Shown here: positions 9,640 to 20,059 of the stretch, piece by piece
How positions within the stretch are numbered: position 1 is the stretch's first letter
How the letters are laid out: every line of letters begins with the position of its first letter
Source of the DNA: Pseudoalteromonas sp. MEBiC 03607
GTDB lineage: Bacteria; Pseudomonadota; Gammaproteobacteria; Enterobacterales; Alteromonadaceae
NCBI RefSeq assembly: GCF_004792295.1
Contig: NZ_SRRY01000001.1
Span: 1,002,501-1,066,500, forward strand
Reading direction: 5' to 3'
DNA length: 64,000 nt
Made by a program: the position numbers and the translations under genes
Notes under the pieces: model-generated
The model's database searches: none
The model's input: only the letters and a program-made list of their open reading frames with translations
Told to the model about the DNA's origin: nothing

Positions 9640-10365
9640 TTATAGCCTGAATTGCTCACCTAGATACACATCGCGTACGGTTTGGTCAGCTAAAACATGC
9701 TCAGGTGTTCCTGATGCAATTAGCTCCCCATGAGAAACAATGTAGGCTTTTTCACAAACATCAAGGGTTTCTCTAACATTATGGTCAGTGATTAATACAC
9801 CAATACCACGATTTTTTAAGTGTTCAATAATTTTCTTTATATCTAACACTGAAATAGGATCAACACCAGCAAAAGGCTCATCTAACAAGATAAATTTAGG
9901 GTTTGCGGCTAATGCCCGAGCAATTTCTACGCGACGACGCTCGCCCCCAGATAAGGCCATACCTTGACTATCACGAATGTGCTGAATACTAAATTCATCA
10001 AGTAAGTTGTTGAGTGTTTCTTCTCGGCCTTGTTTATTTAAATCTTTACGCGTTTCTAAAATAGCCATTAGGTTTTGATAAACCGTTAACTTTCTAAAAA
10101 TAGATGACTCTTGTGGTAGGTAACCAATCCCTAAACGTGCTCGGCTATGCATTGGCAAAAGTGTAATATCATTATCATCAATGCTGATCTTGCCTTTATC
10201 GCTGGGTACTAAGCCAACAATCATATAGAAAGTGGTGGTTTTGCCTGCGCCATTTGGGCCAAGCAAACCAACGATACTGCCCGCTTCAACCTCAAGACCC
10301 ACATTTTTGACAACTTGGCGGCCTTTATAGCTTTTTGCTAAAAGCTCTGCTTTTAATGTGCTCAT
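9640..10365 (-). CDS. lptB: LPS export ABC transporter ATPase LptB
   Basis: Cytoplasmic ATPase that powers LptFGC extraction of lipopolysaccharide from the inner membrane. The Walker A motif GPNGAGKT is at residues 36-43. The ABC signature [15 protein letters not shown] and Walker [14 protein letters not shown] follow, with the H-loop histidine in [10 protein letters not shown]. The 241-aa length is the family norm. Its start overlaps the lptA stop by 4 bp (ATGA), showing coupling in the kdsD-kdsC-lptC-lptA-lptB series. Confidence 0.97.
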   Translation of the reverse strand: MSTLKAELLAKSYKGRQVVKNVGLEVEAGSIVGLLGPNGAGKTTTFYMIVGLVPSDKGKISIDDNDITLLPMHSRARLGIGYLPQESSIFRKLTVYQNLMAILETRKDLNKQGREETLNNLLDEFSIQHIRDSQGMALSGGERRRVEIARALAANPKFILLDEPFAGVDPISVLDIKKIIEHLKNRGIGVLITDHNVRETLDVCEKAYIVSHGELIASGTPEHVLADQTVRDVYLGEQFRL

Positions 10366-10883
10366 GGTTGGCCTTTATCGTCTTGTTTGTTGTCAACAGG
10401 CACTAAGATTGTGTGTACACGGTCTGTTGAGTTTTCGTCTTTTTCTGCGCTAATTAGTTGTTGTGCCATATCATAAGTAATGCTTTTCGCTGTTACTTTT
10501 TGGCCTGCTTGAGTCACTTCGGCTTCGCCATTTAAAGTTAAGAAGCGCTTGGCTACGTCGTAGCGAACTTCTTCTGCACTGGCGCTCATTACCGTGCCAT
10601 CTGCTTGCTTTTCTTCAAAATAAGCAGGCTTACCTGTGGCGATAATTAACTCAACAGTACCTTCTGTGTCACCACCATGGGCTTCAAGGCGTTCGGCTGT
10701 GATCCGGCGGTTACCATGTATAATTTCGACATTGCCTTCAAATATACCAACGCCATCTTTTAGCTTACCAGTTTGGCGATCTGAGCTTATGCTAATTTGT
10801 GCGCCTGTCTGTTCGGCAGCTACGCCTGAAAAGGCAATCAATAAGCTTGGGATCAGGAGTAATTTCTTCAGTTTATTGGTCAT
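10362..10883 (-). CDS. lptA: Periplasmic LPS-binding protein LptA
   Basis: Forms the periplasmic bridge that carries lipopolysaccharide from LptC to LptD. A signal peptide (about 1-23, ending near GVAAEQ) is followed by an OstA/LptA beta-jellyroll domain with the typical stretch [19 protein letters not shown]. The length is 173 aa. The start overlaps the lptC end by 11 bp and the stop overlaps lptB by 4 bp. Confidence 0.94.
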   Translation of the reverse strand: MTNKLKKLLLIPSLLIAFSGVAAEQTGAQISISSDRQTGKLKDGVGIFEGNVEIIHGNRRITAERLEAHGGDTEGTVELIIATGKPAYFEEKQADGTVMSASAEEVRYDVAKRFLTLNGEAEVTQAGQKVTAKSITYDMAQQLISAEKDENSTDRVHTILVPVDNKQDDKGQP

Positions 10884-11427
10884 AGTATATGGTTCGTGTA
10901 TGGTTAGTTAACTCTACAATCTCGGTTTTTAAATTAGCTTTTAGGCCTTTACCGGTAATTTTTAAATTTGGTCCTGTTAGCGTCACAGGTTGCTTCGAAA
11001 ACATGGTCATTTGTTCTATATCAACGTTAATGTTTTCAGCTTTAATATCTTCGATCATGCCATTATGGGTTAAGTTTTTAGCAACAACATCGCCTTCAAA
11101 AATAAGCTGATCGTTTTCATATAAGGTGGCTTCTTTAGCTTTTACTTGCCAAATTTGCTGGTCGCCATAAAGTGTAAAAATAGGTTGCTCAAAAAAGGTA
11201 AACCCAAGTTGCTGATAAAGCTCCATTTTCGCAGCGGCCACTTTATGGCTAATCTTGCCTTGCTCATCATAAGCGGTTTGCTTTAGTGCAACGGCCGTAT
11301 AATCGGGAGTTGCAATAATCTCGTCTTCACTATTTATTGTGTTTGTTGTTTGGTTAAAGTACGGATACCACAACCACACCATGCAACAAACAAAAACAAT
11401 ACTCAGTAAAATACGGGCTATATTCAT
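10873..11427 (-). CDS. lptC: LPS export protein LptC
   Basis: Bitopic inner-membrane protein that receives lipopolysaccharide from LptBFG and passes it to LptA. A single N-terminal membrane helix (about residues 5-22) anchors a periplasmic domain of the LptC/OstA fold. The length of 184 aa is close to E. coli (191). It overlaps kdsC by 4 bp and lptA by 11 bp. Sequence conservation is low, as usual for LptC, so the call leans on gene order and fold pattern. Confidence 0.92.
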   Translation of the reverse strand: MNIARILLSIVFVCCMVWLWYPYFNQTTNTINSEDEIIATPDYTAVALKQTAYDEQGKISHKVAAAKMELYQQLGFTFFEQPIFTLYGDQQIWQVKAKEATLYENDQLIFEGDVVAKNLTHNGMIEDIKAENINVDIEQMTMFSKQPVTLTGPNLKITGKGLKANLKTEIVELTNHTRTIYYDQ

Positions 11428-11975
11428 GCGCTGGTTCCATCGCTAGTTAACGGCTTACCGTTTTCTAACATCAGTAAATCTGTTAATTCACGTACAGCGC
11501 CAAAGCCACCCGGTAGCATGGTCGTATAGTGAGCCAGTTTTTTTATCAATGGGTGCGCATCATTGACTGCTACCGCAAAGCCTACTTTTTCCATTACAGG
11601 CAAATCAGGGCCATCGTCACCAATGTACGCTATTTGCTCATCTTCTAGGCCAAGTTTATCTTTTAACTCTTGGTATGCAATCAGCTTTGTTTCTTGGCCT
11701 TGATAAATATGCTGTACGGTTAGGCTAGTCATTCGCTGCTGAACTATTTGTGAATGGCGCCCGGTAATAACGGCAACTTCAAAGCCACTATTAATGAGTG
11801 CTTTGATGCCAAAGCCATCTTTGGTATTAAATGCTTTAAGCTCTTCGCCCTGATTTCCAAGATAAATTCTGCCATCAGAAAAAACGCCATCAATATCACA
11901 TATTAGTAACTTAACTTTTTGAGCACGCTGACTTACATCAGGACTAAGGGGCTGGTATAGCTCGGCGAATGTCAT
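11424..11975 (-). CDS. kdsC: 3-deoxy-D-manno-octulosonate 8-phosphate phosphatase KdsC
   Basis: Removes phosphate from KDO-8-phosphate to give KDO for the LPS inner core. It belongs to the HAD superfamily with no large cap. The nucleophile motif DIDGVFSDG has Asp27 and Asp29. The later HAD motifs VITGRHS and YIGDDGPDLPVM are present. The length is 183 aa. It lies 3 bp after kdsD and overlaps lptC by 4 bp. Confidence 0.96.
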   Translation of the reverse strand: MTFAELYQPLSPDVSQRAQKVKLLICDIDGVFSDGRIYLGNQGEELKAFNTKDGFGIKALINSGFEVAVITGRHSQIVQQRMTSLTVQHIYQGQETKLIAYQELKDKLGLEDEQIAYIGDDGPDLPVMEKVGFAVAVNDAHPLIKKLAHYTTMLPGGFGAVRELTDLLMLENGKPLTSDGTSA

Positions 11976-11978
11976 TAC

Positions 11979-12950
11979 TTACAGAACTCCTGCTTTTAAT
12001 AGGTCTTGCATATTAAGCGCGCCAATCGGTGTGTTATTTTTATCGATTACAATCAAGCCGTTGATACGTTTGCGTTCCATAATATTTAACGCCTCAGCAG
12101 CCAGCATCTCTGCACTGGCTGTAGTACATGAGCGCGTCATGACCTGGCTAATGGCGGTACTATGAATATCAATACGTTGCTCTAAAATACGACGTAAATC
12201 ACCATCCGTAAATAAGCCGCAGAGTTTTTGGTCTTCCGCGACCACGGCTGTCATACCTAACCCCTTCGCAGACATTTCAATAAGCGCATCTTTAATGCTT
12301 TGCGACTCGTGCACTATTGGTGTTGCATCACCACTGTGCATTACATCGTTTAATGTAAGCAACAAGCGCTTACCTAGGCTGCCTCCGGGATGAGATAATG
12401 CAAAGTCATCGGCTGTAAAGCCACGTGTTTCGAGTAAAGCAACAGCCATTGCATCACCCATAACCAAGGTTGCTGTAGTGCTTGCCGTTGGCGCAAGACC
12501 CAGTGGGCATGCTTCTTGGCTAACTTTAATGCAAACATGTACATCAGACAGTTTTGCCATGGTTGAGTCTGGGTTGCCAGTGAGTGAAATCATCTTTGCG
12601 CCAATACGCTTAATAACGGGGATAATACTAAGTACTTCGCTGGTCTCACCTGAGTTCGAAATACACATTACCACATCATCACGGGTGATCATGCCTAAAT
12701 CACCATGGCTTGCTTCGCCAGGGTGAACAAAAAATGCCGGTGTGCCAGTACTTGCAAGGGTCGCCGCAATTTTATTACCAACGTGGCCAGACTTGCCCAT
12801 ACCAATCACAATAATACGACCTGTACATTGGAACATTAATTGGCAAGCGTTATCGAAATCTTGATTTATATATTGCTCAATTTCTTGTAAAGCTTGTGCT
12901 TCAATTTCGAGTACGCGCTTACCCTGCGCGATAAAGCTAGGTTGTGTCAT
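11979..12950 (-). CDS. kdsD: Arabinose-5-phosphate isomerase KdsD
   Basis: Interconverts ribulose-5-phosphate and arabinose-5-phosphate, the first step of KDO synthesis. A SIS domain occupies about residues 35-175 (GMGKSGHVGNKIAATLASTG, then SNSGETSEV). Two CBS domains follow (about 205-323). The length of 323 aa fits the YrbH/KdsD type. It is placed 3 bp from yrbG and 3 bp from kdsC, as in enterobacteria. Confidence 0.96.
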   Translation of the reverse strand: MTQPSFIAQGKRVLEIEAQALQEIEQYINQDFDNACQLMFQCTGRIIVIGMGKSGHVGNKIAATLASTGTPAFFVHPGEASHGDLGMITRDDVVMCISNSGETSEVLSIIPVIKRIGAKMISLTGNPDSTMAKLSDVHVCIKVSQEACPLGLAPTASTTATLVMGDAMAVALLETRGFTADDFALSHPGGSLGKRLLLTLNDVMHSGDATPIVHESQSIKDALIEMSAKGLGMTAVVAEDQKLCGLFTDGDLRRILEQRIDIHSTAISQVMTRSCTTASAEMLAAEALNIMERKRINGLIVIDKNNTPIGALNMQDLLKAGVL

Positions 12951-12953
12951 TAA

Positions 12954-13925
12954 TTATCCTACTTGGCTGAAAATATAGCCCTGATATGCAATAAATGCGA
13001 CTAACAAGAAGCCACCTTCTACTCTATTGATACGACGAGCACCTTTAAAGTTCAATGACATGGCAATCAATACAACGGTTGCTGCAATCATGATAAGTGC
13101 ATCGCGGTTTGCCGCAGATGGGTCAATAATCGATGGGTTGATGATCCCAGCCAGTGGTAAAACAGCGAGTAGGTTGAAAATGTTCGAGCCTACAATATTA
13201 CCCAATGCTAAATCATCTTCGTTTTTCAATACCCCAGCAATACATGCAGCCAGTTCAGGTAGACTGGTACCAATAGCGATAATTGTTAAACCAATTACAA
13301 GGTCTGAAAGGCCAAAGTATTTAGCAATATCAACGGCTGATTCGACTAAAAAATGTGAGCTGATAGGTAAAAGTATCATACCGATAACAAGCCATAGGAT
13401 AGCTGATTTAGTACTGACATTATCGGGAACATCTTCACATGCCTCGCTCACGAAAGGGTCATCGTCTTGATTTTTAGCGCGTAAAGACACAATCACTAAG
13501 CCTGCGATGAAGACAACAAAGGCAAGAGCTAATGCGATACCTTCGGCAAACGAAAAGTAGTTATCTGAAAACACGTACCATGCCGCAATTGAGACAAGTA
13601 GTACTAAAGGCATTTCTCGTTTTAAGGTCATTGACGAGACAGAAAGAGGGCGAAGTAGTGCTGTTACGCCCAGTACAAGTAAGATATTGGTGATATTTGA
13701 GCCAACAGCATTACCTACTGCTGTATCAGTTTTACCGGCAAGCGCGGCAGAAGCAGATACCATCATTTCAGGGGCTGAAGAACCCATAGCAACAACCGTT
13801 AAACCTATGATTAGGGTCGGGATCCCCATATTTTTTGCGAGTGCAGCCGCACCATAAACAAACCGATCGGCACTCCAAACAAGTGCTGCAAAACCAATAA
13901 TTAAAATGACAAAAGAAGTCACCAT
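12954..13925 (-). CDS. yrbG: Calcium/sodium antiporter of the CaCA family (YrbG-like)
   Basis: Inner-membrane cation exchanger. The two inverted alpha-repeats typical of the family are clear: GSSAPEMMVSASAAL near residues 48-62 and GTSLPELAACIAGVL near 218-232. Around ten hydrophobic helices are present. The 323-aa length fits YrbG. It heads the minus-strand kds-lpt cluster, divergent from mlaF, the arrangement found in E. coli. The exchange of calcium for sodium is inferred from the family. Confidence 0.93.
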   Translation of the reverse strand: MVTSFVILIIGFAALVWSADRFVYGAAALAKNMGIPTLIIGLTVVAMGSSAPEMMVSASAALAGKTDTAVGNAVGSNITNILLVLGVTALLRPLSVSSMTLKREMPLVLLVSIAAWYVFSDNYFSFAEGIALALAFVVFIAGLVIVSLRAKNQDDDPFVSEACEDVPDNVSTKSAILWLVIGMILLPISSHFLVESAVDIAKYFGLSDLVIGLTIIAIGTSLPELAACIAGVLKNEDDLALGNIVGSNIFNLLAVLPLAGIINPSIIDPSAANRDALIMIAATVVLIAMSLNFKGARRINRVEGGFLLVAFIAYQGYIFSQVG

Positions 13926-14172
13926 TGTGATACGCCAACATTACTGAAACAGATGACTGCAAATAGTAACAAAAGCGAGCAGGAAAGTATAAGTAAAAGA
14001 ATAGGCTGGCAGGCACAAAGCGCGGTTTTTTAGGAATGAGATTTCAGGTGTGGTTAAGGAGCAACTGCGTAGAGTTTAATTTGGCGAATAGAAAATATTA
14101 CAAAATTTTACGAATTGTTTTTTCCATCTTGACTAAAAAAACTTTAAAATGGCAAAACGAGTGAAAAACGTT

Positions 14173-14991
14173 ATGGAGAGCGACTTGTCGCAATCAATAG
14201 TAGAAATCAAGGATGTAACCTTTTCACGGGGCGATAGAATCATATATAAAAATATGAGTTTTAACATTCCGAAAGGCAAGATCACCGCTATCATGGGACC
14301 GAGCGGCATAGGTAAAACCACCATGTTACGCTTGATAGGTGGTCAACTTAAGCCTGATTCTGGTGATATTTTGTTCGAAGGCAATAGTATTCCTAGCATG
14401 TCTCGCAAGGAGCTTTACGCTGCCCGCACTAAAATGAGTATGCTTTTTCAAAGTGGTGCTTTATTCACTGATATGTCTGTGTTTGACAATATCGCTTTCC
14501 CCTTACGCGAACACACTCAACTTAGTGAAGACTTAATTCGGCTTGTAGTCCTTATGAAGTTACAAGCTGTAGGTCTTCGTGGTGCACAAGATTTAATGCC
14601 GTCTGAATTATCAGGTGGTATGGCACGCCGTGCAGCTTTGGCTCGCTCGATAGCCCTTGACCCCGAACTGATTATGTATGATGAGCCTTTTGCCGGCCAA
14701 GACCCTATTTCGATGGGGGTACTTGTTAAGCTGATCAAATCACTGAATGAGGTGTTAGGTTTATCGTCGCTTATTGTAACGCACGATGTAACCGAAGTGC
14801 TTAGTATTGCAGATCACGTGATCATTATTGCTGATCAAGGTGTGATTGGTGAAGGCTCACCTGAGCAAATGCAAAATCATCAATCAGAGCTTGTTCAGCA
14901 GTTCTTAAAAGGATTATCGGATGGTCCTGTACCATTCCATTATCCTGCTCCTGCTTATGATGATGAATTATTGGGAGTACCGAATGCTTGA
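14173..14991 (+). CDS. mlaF: Phospholipid ABC transporter ATPase MlaF
   Basis: ATPase of the MlaFEDB complex that moves phospholipids between the outer and inner membranes. Walker A GPSGIGKT, the signature [14 protein letters not shown] and Walker [14 protein letters not shown] are intact. I place the start at 14173 (MESDLSQ...) because this matches the short N-terminus of known MlaF and gives 272 aa. An in-frame ATG at 14149 has no ribosome binding site and would add eight basic residues. It overlaps mlaE by 8 bp. Confidence 0.94.
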   Translation: MESDLSQSIVEIKDVTFSRGDRIIYKNMSFNIPKGKITAIMGPSGIGKTTMLRLIGGQLKPDSGDILFEGNSIPSMSRKELYAARTKMSMLFQSGALFTDMSVFDNIAFPLREHTQLSEDLIRLVVLMKLQAVGLRGAQDLMPSELSGGMARRAALARSIALDPELIMYDEPFAGQDPISMGVLVKLIKSLNEVLGLSSLIVTHDVTEVLSIADHVIIIADQGVIGEGSPEQMQNHQSELVQQFLKGLSDGPVPFHYPAPAYDDELLGVPNA

Positions 14992-15763
14992 TCTGTTTCA
15001 AAAGCTAGGTCACAAGACGTTAGGCCGTTTTGCTGCGCTTGGTCGCTCTACGCAAATGTTGTTTGGCGCATTAGTTAATATGCCAAACTTCAAAAAAGGC
15101 ACGCCGTTACTGATCCGTCAGTTATATATGGTCGGCTCACAATCGCTTTTAATCATTATGGTGTCGGGCCTGTTTATCGGCATGGTGCTCGCCTTACAAG
15201 GCTATACCGTATTAGTCGGTTATGGTGCTGAAGATAGCTTAGGACCATTGGTGGCACTAAGTTTGTTACGCGAATTAGGGCCTGTGGTCACGGCGTTATT
15301 ATTTGCTGGTCGCGCGGGCAGTGCACTAACAGCTGAAATCGGCTTGATGAAAGCCACTGAGCAATTATCTAGCTTAGAAATGATGGCAATTGACCCACTT
15401 AAACGCATTATTGCCCCGCGCTTTTGGGCTGGCTTTATTAGTATGCCATTGCTTGCATTAATATTTTCTGCTGTTGCTATTATCGGCGCTCACTTAGTTG
15501 GCGTTGATTGGCTTGGTGTTGATTCAGGTAGTTTTTGGTCAATCATGCAAGCGCAAGTGTCGTTTCAGCAAGATATTGTTAATGGCATGATTAAAAGCTT
15601 TGTATTTGCCTTGATTGTAACGTGGATTGCGCTTTACAAAGGGTATGACTGTATCCCTACTTCTGAAGGGATAAGTAAAGCGACAACAGAAACCGTTGTA
15701 CACTCATCACTGGCAGTTTTAGGTTTTGACTTTATTTTAACAGCGGTAATGTTTACCAGCTAA
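14984..15763 (+). CDS. mlaE: Phospholipid ABC transporter permease MlaE
   Basis: Membrane subunit of the Mla phospholipid transporter. The 259-aa protein starts MLDLFQKLG at 14984, overlapping the mlaF stop by 8 bp. An in-frame codon at 14921 would extend it back into mlaF without support. Conserved MlaE family blocks include [24 protein letters not shown] (split across a helix break) and [17 protein letters not shown]. About five hydrophobic helices are seen. Confidence 0.95.
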   Translation: MLDLFQKLGHKTLGRFAALGRSTQMLFGALVNMPNFKKGTPLLIRQLYMVGSQSLLIIMVSGLFIGMVLALQGYTVLVGYGAEDSLGPLVALSLLRELGPVVTALLFAGRAGSALTAEIGLMKATEQLSSLEMMAIDPLKRIIAPRFWAGFISMPLLALIFSAVAIIGAHLVGVDWLGVDSGSFWSIMQAQVSFQQDIVNGMIKSFVFALIVTWIALYKGYDCIPTSEGISKATTETVVHSSLAVLGFDFILTAVMFTS

Positions 15764-15776
15764 TTAGGGTATAAAG

Positions 15777-16325
15777 ATGAATTCACGGAAATTAGAAATT
15801 TTAGTTGGCTTTTTTGTAGCCCTAGGTATTGCGGCTTTTGCATTGCTTGCATTCAAAGTAGCAAATGCCGGCATTAGTGGTAGCGGTGAAACGTACCAAC
15901 TAAATGCCAAGTTTGAAAACATTGGTTCGTTAAAAGCCCGAGCGCCAATTAAGGTCGGCGGAGTTGTTGTGGGGCGTGTTGAGTCAATTTCAATTGATCC
16001 AAAAGAGTTTGTGCCAGTAGTTAACATGGCGATTGACGCAAACTATTTGTGTAAGTTTTCAGATACAACCTCTATCTCTATTTTAACATCAGGTATTTTA
16101 GGGGAGCAGTACTTGGGTATTAACCCGGTTATTGCTGCCGATTCTGCAGAGCAACGCTGCATGGGTGAAAAAGTGACAGCCGCTCAAGATGATGCTGCTT
16201 TAGATGATTTGTTTGGTGTTGAAAGTAAAGCGCTTGCTGATGGTGATTACATCACCGATACCAAGTCAGCATTAGTATTAGAAGAGCTGATAGGTCAGTT
16301 CTTGTTCAACCAAGGAAGTGAATAA
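15777..16325 (+). CDS. mlaD: Mla MCE-domain substrate-binding protein MlaD
   Basis: Periplasmic hexameric MCE protein anchored to the inner membrane. One N-terminal membrane helix (about residues 7-27) precedes an MCE domain (about 38-117) with KARAPIKVGGVVVGRVESI and the SGILGEQYLGI block. The length is 182 aa, like E. coli MlaD (183). It lies 13 bp after mlaE, and its stop overlaps the mlaC start by one base. Confidence 0.95.
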   Translation: MNSRKLEILVGFFVALGIAAFALLAFKVANAGISGSGETYQLNAKFENIGSLKARAPIKVGGVVVGRVESISIDPKEFVPVVNMAIDANYLCKFSDTTSISILTSGILGEQYLGINPVIAADSAEQRCMGEKVTAAQDDAALDDLFGVESKALADGDYITDTKSALVLEELIGQFLFNQGSE

Positions 16326-17005
16326 TGATGTTTAAAAAATTTCTAATCGCTTTAAGCGTGGTGTTTACGGTAGGTGTACACGCTGCAGAGCCTGAGGTCG
16401 ATTTAAAAGACCCATACAAAATGGTGCGTAAAGTATCAGATAATACCTTTGCACGTATTACTAAAGATCAGCCTTTAATCGCCAAAGATAAAGAGTATCT
16501 ACGAGTGATCGTAGAAGAAGAGTTAATGCCTTACATTGACTACAAGTACGCTGCACTTCGTGTGTTAGGTAACCATGTATCAAAAGTACGTGCAATCGAA
16601 GATAAAGAAGAAAAGGCAAAAGCAATCAAAGATTTGCAACACTTCATTGATGTGTTTCAAAAATACCTAATTGCTACATACGCTGGTGTGTTTACGCAGT
16701 ATACAAACCAAAGTGTTGAGTTTGGCCCAGCCCAGCCTTTTAAAGGTCAAGATGTGGTACTAGTCAAAACGAAAATTGTGGAACCAGGTAAGCCTGATAT
16801 TAAAATTGACTTTAAAGTACGTGAAGACCGAGATGGTGATTGGCGTGCATACGACATGATTGCCGAGGGTATTAGCCTGCTTGACGCTAAACAAAGTGAA
16901 TTACAAGGCATTTTGCGTCAACAAGGTATCGAACACGTGAGTGACTTACTTGAGCAAAAGAGCCAACTACCAGTGCAGTTTAGAGGTGAAGGTGGCGATG
17001 AGTAA
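16325..17005 (+). CDS. mlaC: Periplasmic phospholipid carrier MlaC
   Basis: Ferries phospholipids between the outer-membrane MlaA complex and MlaFEDB. A signal peptide (about 1-21, ending VGVHAA) is followed by the MlaC/Ttg2D domain, including the YAALRVLG and DWRAYDMIAEGISLL blocks. The length is 226 aa. It overlaps both mlaD (1 bp) and mlaB (8 bp), so the operon is tightly coupled. The mlaA gene is not in this window. Confidence 0.95.
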   Translation: MMFKKFLIALSVVFTVGVHAAEPEVDLKDPYKMVRKVSDNTFARITKDQPLIAKDKEYLRVIVEEELMPYIDYKYAALRVLGNHVSKVRAIEDKEEKAKAIKDLQHFIDVFQKYLIATYAGVFTQYTNQSVEFGPAQPFKGQDVVLVKTKIVEPGKPDIKIDFKVREDRDGDWRAYDMIAEGISLLDAKQSELQGILRQQGIEHVSDLLEQKSQLPVQFRGEGGDE

Positions 17006-17291
17006 CGTTGATATTACTCAACTCGAGGATAATCAGTTTCGGGTCAGTGGTGAACTGACCCGAAACTCTATCGCCAATGAACGCCTTCTGAACACCAAGT
17101 CACAATCTACACACAAAACGTGGTATTTTGACCTTTCTGGTGTATCTAGGGTTGACACGGCGGGCTTAGCTTGGTTAATTCACTCTTTCGCAGAATTAAA
17201 GCAGCAAGGTATTCGCCTTGAATTGCAAAATATTCCTGAGCAACTGCAAAACTTGATGCAGTTGGGACAGGTCACAACCTTATTTGAGTGA
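16998..17291 (+). CDS. mlaB: STAS-domain protein MlaB
   Basis: Small cytoplasmic STAS protein that binds MlaF and supports transporter assembly. The start is taken at 16998 (MSNVDITQLEDNQF), 97 aa, overlapping the mlaC stop by 8 bp. An in-frame upstream codon at 16941 would lie deep in mlaC. The STAS core reads WYFDLSGVSRVDTAGLAWL, with the Thr/Ser-loop region typical of MlaB. Confidence 0.92.
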   Translation: MSNVDITQLEDNQFRVSGELTRNSIANERLLNTKSQSTHKTWYFDLSGVSRVDTAGLAWLIHSFAELKQQGIRLELQNIPEQLQNLMQLGQVTTLFE

Positions 17292-17296
17292 GATTT

Positions 17297-17554
17297 ATGG
17301 AAACAAGCCAAGTCGAAACGTTATTACGCGACGAATTAAAGCTAGACGAAGTGATTGTTAAAGCAAACGGTAGCCACTACGAAGTGATTGCTGTTGGTGA
17401 GTGTTTTGACGGTTTAACGCGCGTTAAGAAACAACAATTGGTCTATGCTCCGTTAATGTCAACAATCTCAGACGGTACAATCCACGCTGTATCAATCAAA
17501 GCGTTCACGCCGACTGAATGGAAACGCGAACAAAAATTTATTTTACCTCAATAG
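17297..17554 (+). CDS. ibaG: BolA family protein IbaG
   Basis: BolA-type protein, probably a partner of monothiol glutaredoxin in iron-sulfur handling. The E. coli homologue is induced by acid. The ATG at 17297 (METSQVETLL) gives 85 aa, close to E. coli IbaG. A GTG at 17288 is possible but would overlap mlaB. The family block VIAVGECFDGLTRVKKQQLVY and the conserved histidine in IHAVSIKAFTP are present. It sits between mlaB and murA as in enterobacteria. Confidence 0.93.
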   Translation: METSQVETLLRDELKLDEVIVKANGSHYEVIAVGECFDGLTRVKKQQLVYAPLMSTISDGTIHAVSIKAFTPTEWKREQKFILPQ

Positions 17555-18829
<1,275 letters not shown>

Positions 18830-18844
18830 TCGCTAAATACTTAT

Positions 18845-18876
18845 AAAAAAGCCTAACGTCTGTTAGGCTTTTTTTT
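18845..18876. terminator. Bidirectional terminator between murA and degS
   Basis: GCCTAAC / GTTAGGC stem with a GTCT loop, preceded by six A and followed by eight T, so it can stop transcription from both convergent genes. Confidence 0.9.
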
Positions 18877-18878
18877 GG

Positions 18879-19985
18879 TTAAGATTTTGACTCTAGTTCG
18901 CCAACAGTAACCATAATCTTTAATATCTCACCATCACGATAGACTTCAAATTCTAGCTTATTGCCCGGTTCAGTTTTTGCTAGTTTGTCTAAAACTAGTT
19001 GTGGGTTAGCAACCGAAATACCGCCGATTTTAATTACGATATCGGTTTCTCTGATCCCCGCTTGCCACGCTGGTCCAAACGGGTCTAGCTCGGTAATACG
19101 CATTCCTGCTACAGGCGTAAAGTTATCACTAACATCTTTGCCTGTGCTATCTATGCCGGTGCCTCTAAAACCTAAATAACCTCGTACAACACGACCATGT
19201 TTGATTAATATATCCATGATGTCTTTAGCGATTGAGTAGGGCACTGCAAAGAAAATGCCTTGGATATCCAAATCTGCATGGGTTTTGAATTGCGCCGACG
19301 TGATACCTACTAAGTCACCACGTGAATTAACTAATGCGCCACCTGAGTTTCCTACATTTATGGCGGCATCCATTTGTAATAGGCTGCTGTATGGGCTGTC
19401 GATTAAGTTTTGCTTACCTGTAGCGCTAATAATACCTTGGGTAATGGTTTGACCTAAATTAAGCGGGTTACCAATGGCTAAAACAACATCGCCTACACGT
19501 GGTTTAAAATTGTCATTAACAGGAATGACAGGTAAGTGTTCAGCGTTTATTTTTAATAAAGCTAAATCTGTTTCACTATCAAAGCCAATCACTTGAACAT
19601 CATAAAAACGACGACCGTCTGCCAGGGTAATAATGATCAAGTCAGCATTTTTAATAACGTGATAATTAGTCAGAATGTAACCGTCTTGCGACATAATGAC
19701 GCCTGAACCAAGTGCCTGAACAGTGTTTTGACGTTTGTAGCGTGGTTGGTTAGAAATACTTTCGGAAAAAATAGTTACCACAGAAGGGGCTGCACGTTGC
19801 ACTGCATCGGCAAAGCTCATGTGCTGCGAGCTGATCGCAACGGGTAAATTCATGTTGGGTAATAAAGCGCTACGTAAACTCGGGCTAAAAAGCACGACCA
19901 AGAAGGCGATACCTAAACCAGTAAAAAGCGGCGGTAGGATAAATTTTAAAAGTTTTAGCACAATATTCTTATTATCAATGAGCAA
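18879..19985 (-). CDS. degS: Membrane-anchored serine protease DegS
   Basis: Senses misfolded outer-membrane proteins and makes the first cut in anti-sigma factor RseA, starting the sigma-E response. One N-terminal membrane helix (about residues 13-34) anchors a trypsin-like protease. The triad is His109 (LTNYHVIKN), Asp140 (SETDLALL) and Ser214 (GNSGGALVN). One PDZ domain follows (about 265-360). A single PDZ and the anchor distinguish it from DegQ/DegP next door. The length is 368 aa. Confidence 0.95.
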   Translation of the reverse strand: MLIDNKNIVLKLLKFILPPLFTGLGIAFLVVLFSPSLRSALLPNMNLPVAISSQHMSFADAVQRAAPSVVTIFSESISNQPRYKRQNTVQALGSGVIMSQDGYILTNYHVIKNADLIIITLADGRRFYDVQVIGFDSETDLALLKINAEHLPVIPVNDNFKPRVGDVVLAIGNPLNLGQTITQGIISATGKQNLIDSPYSSLLQMDAAINVGNSGGALVNSRGDLVGITSAQFKTHADLDIQGIFFAVPYSIAKDIMDILIKHGRVVRGYLGFRGTGIDSTGKDVSDNFTPVAGMRITELDPFGPAWQAGIRETDIVIKIGGISVANPQLVLDKLAKTEPGNKLEFEVYRDGEILKIMVTVGELESKS

Positions 19986-20002
19986 TTATTTAATGATGGC
20001 AC

Positions 20003-20041
20003 AAAAAAAATAACAGCGGCAAGCACCACTGTTATTTTTTC
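20003..20041 (-). terminator. Terminator after degQ
   Basis: On the minus strand AATAACAG-TGG pairs with CCG-CTGTTATT, one mismatch, followed by a run of T. It lies between the degQ stop and the degS start, suggesting that degS can be transcribed separately. Confidence 0.75.
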
Positions 20042-20059
20042 ATTAAAAATCAAATAAAA

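Noticed and set aside
14149..14172. Upstream ATG as the mlaF start
   Set aside because: There is no ribosome binding site and the extra residues do not match MlaF homologues.
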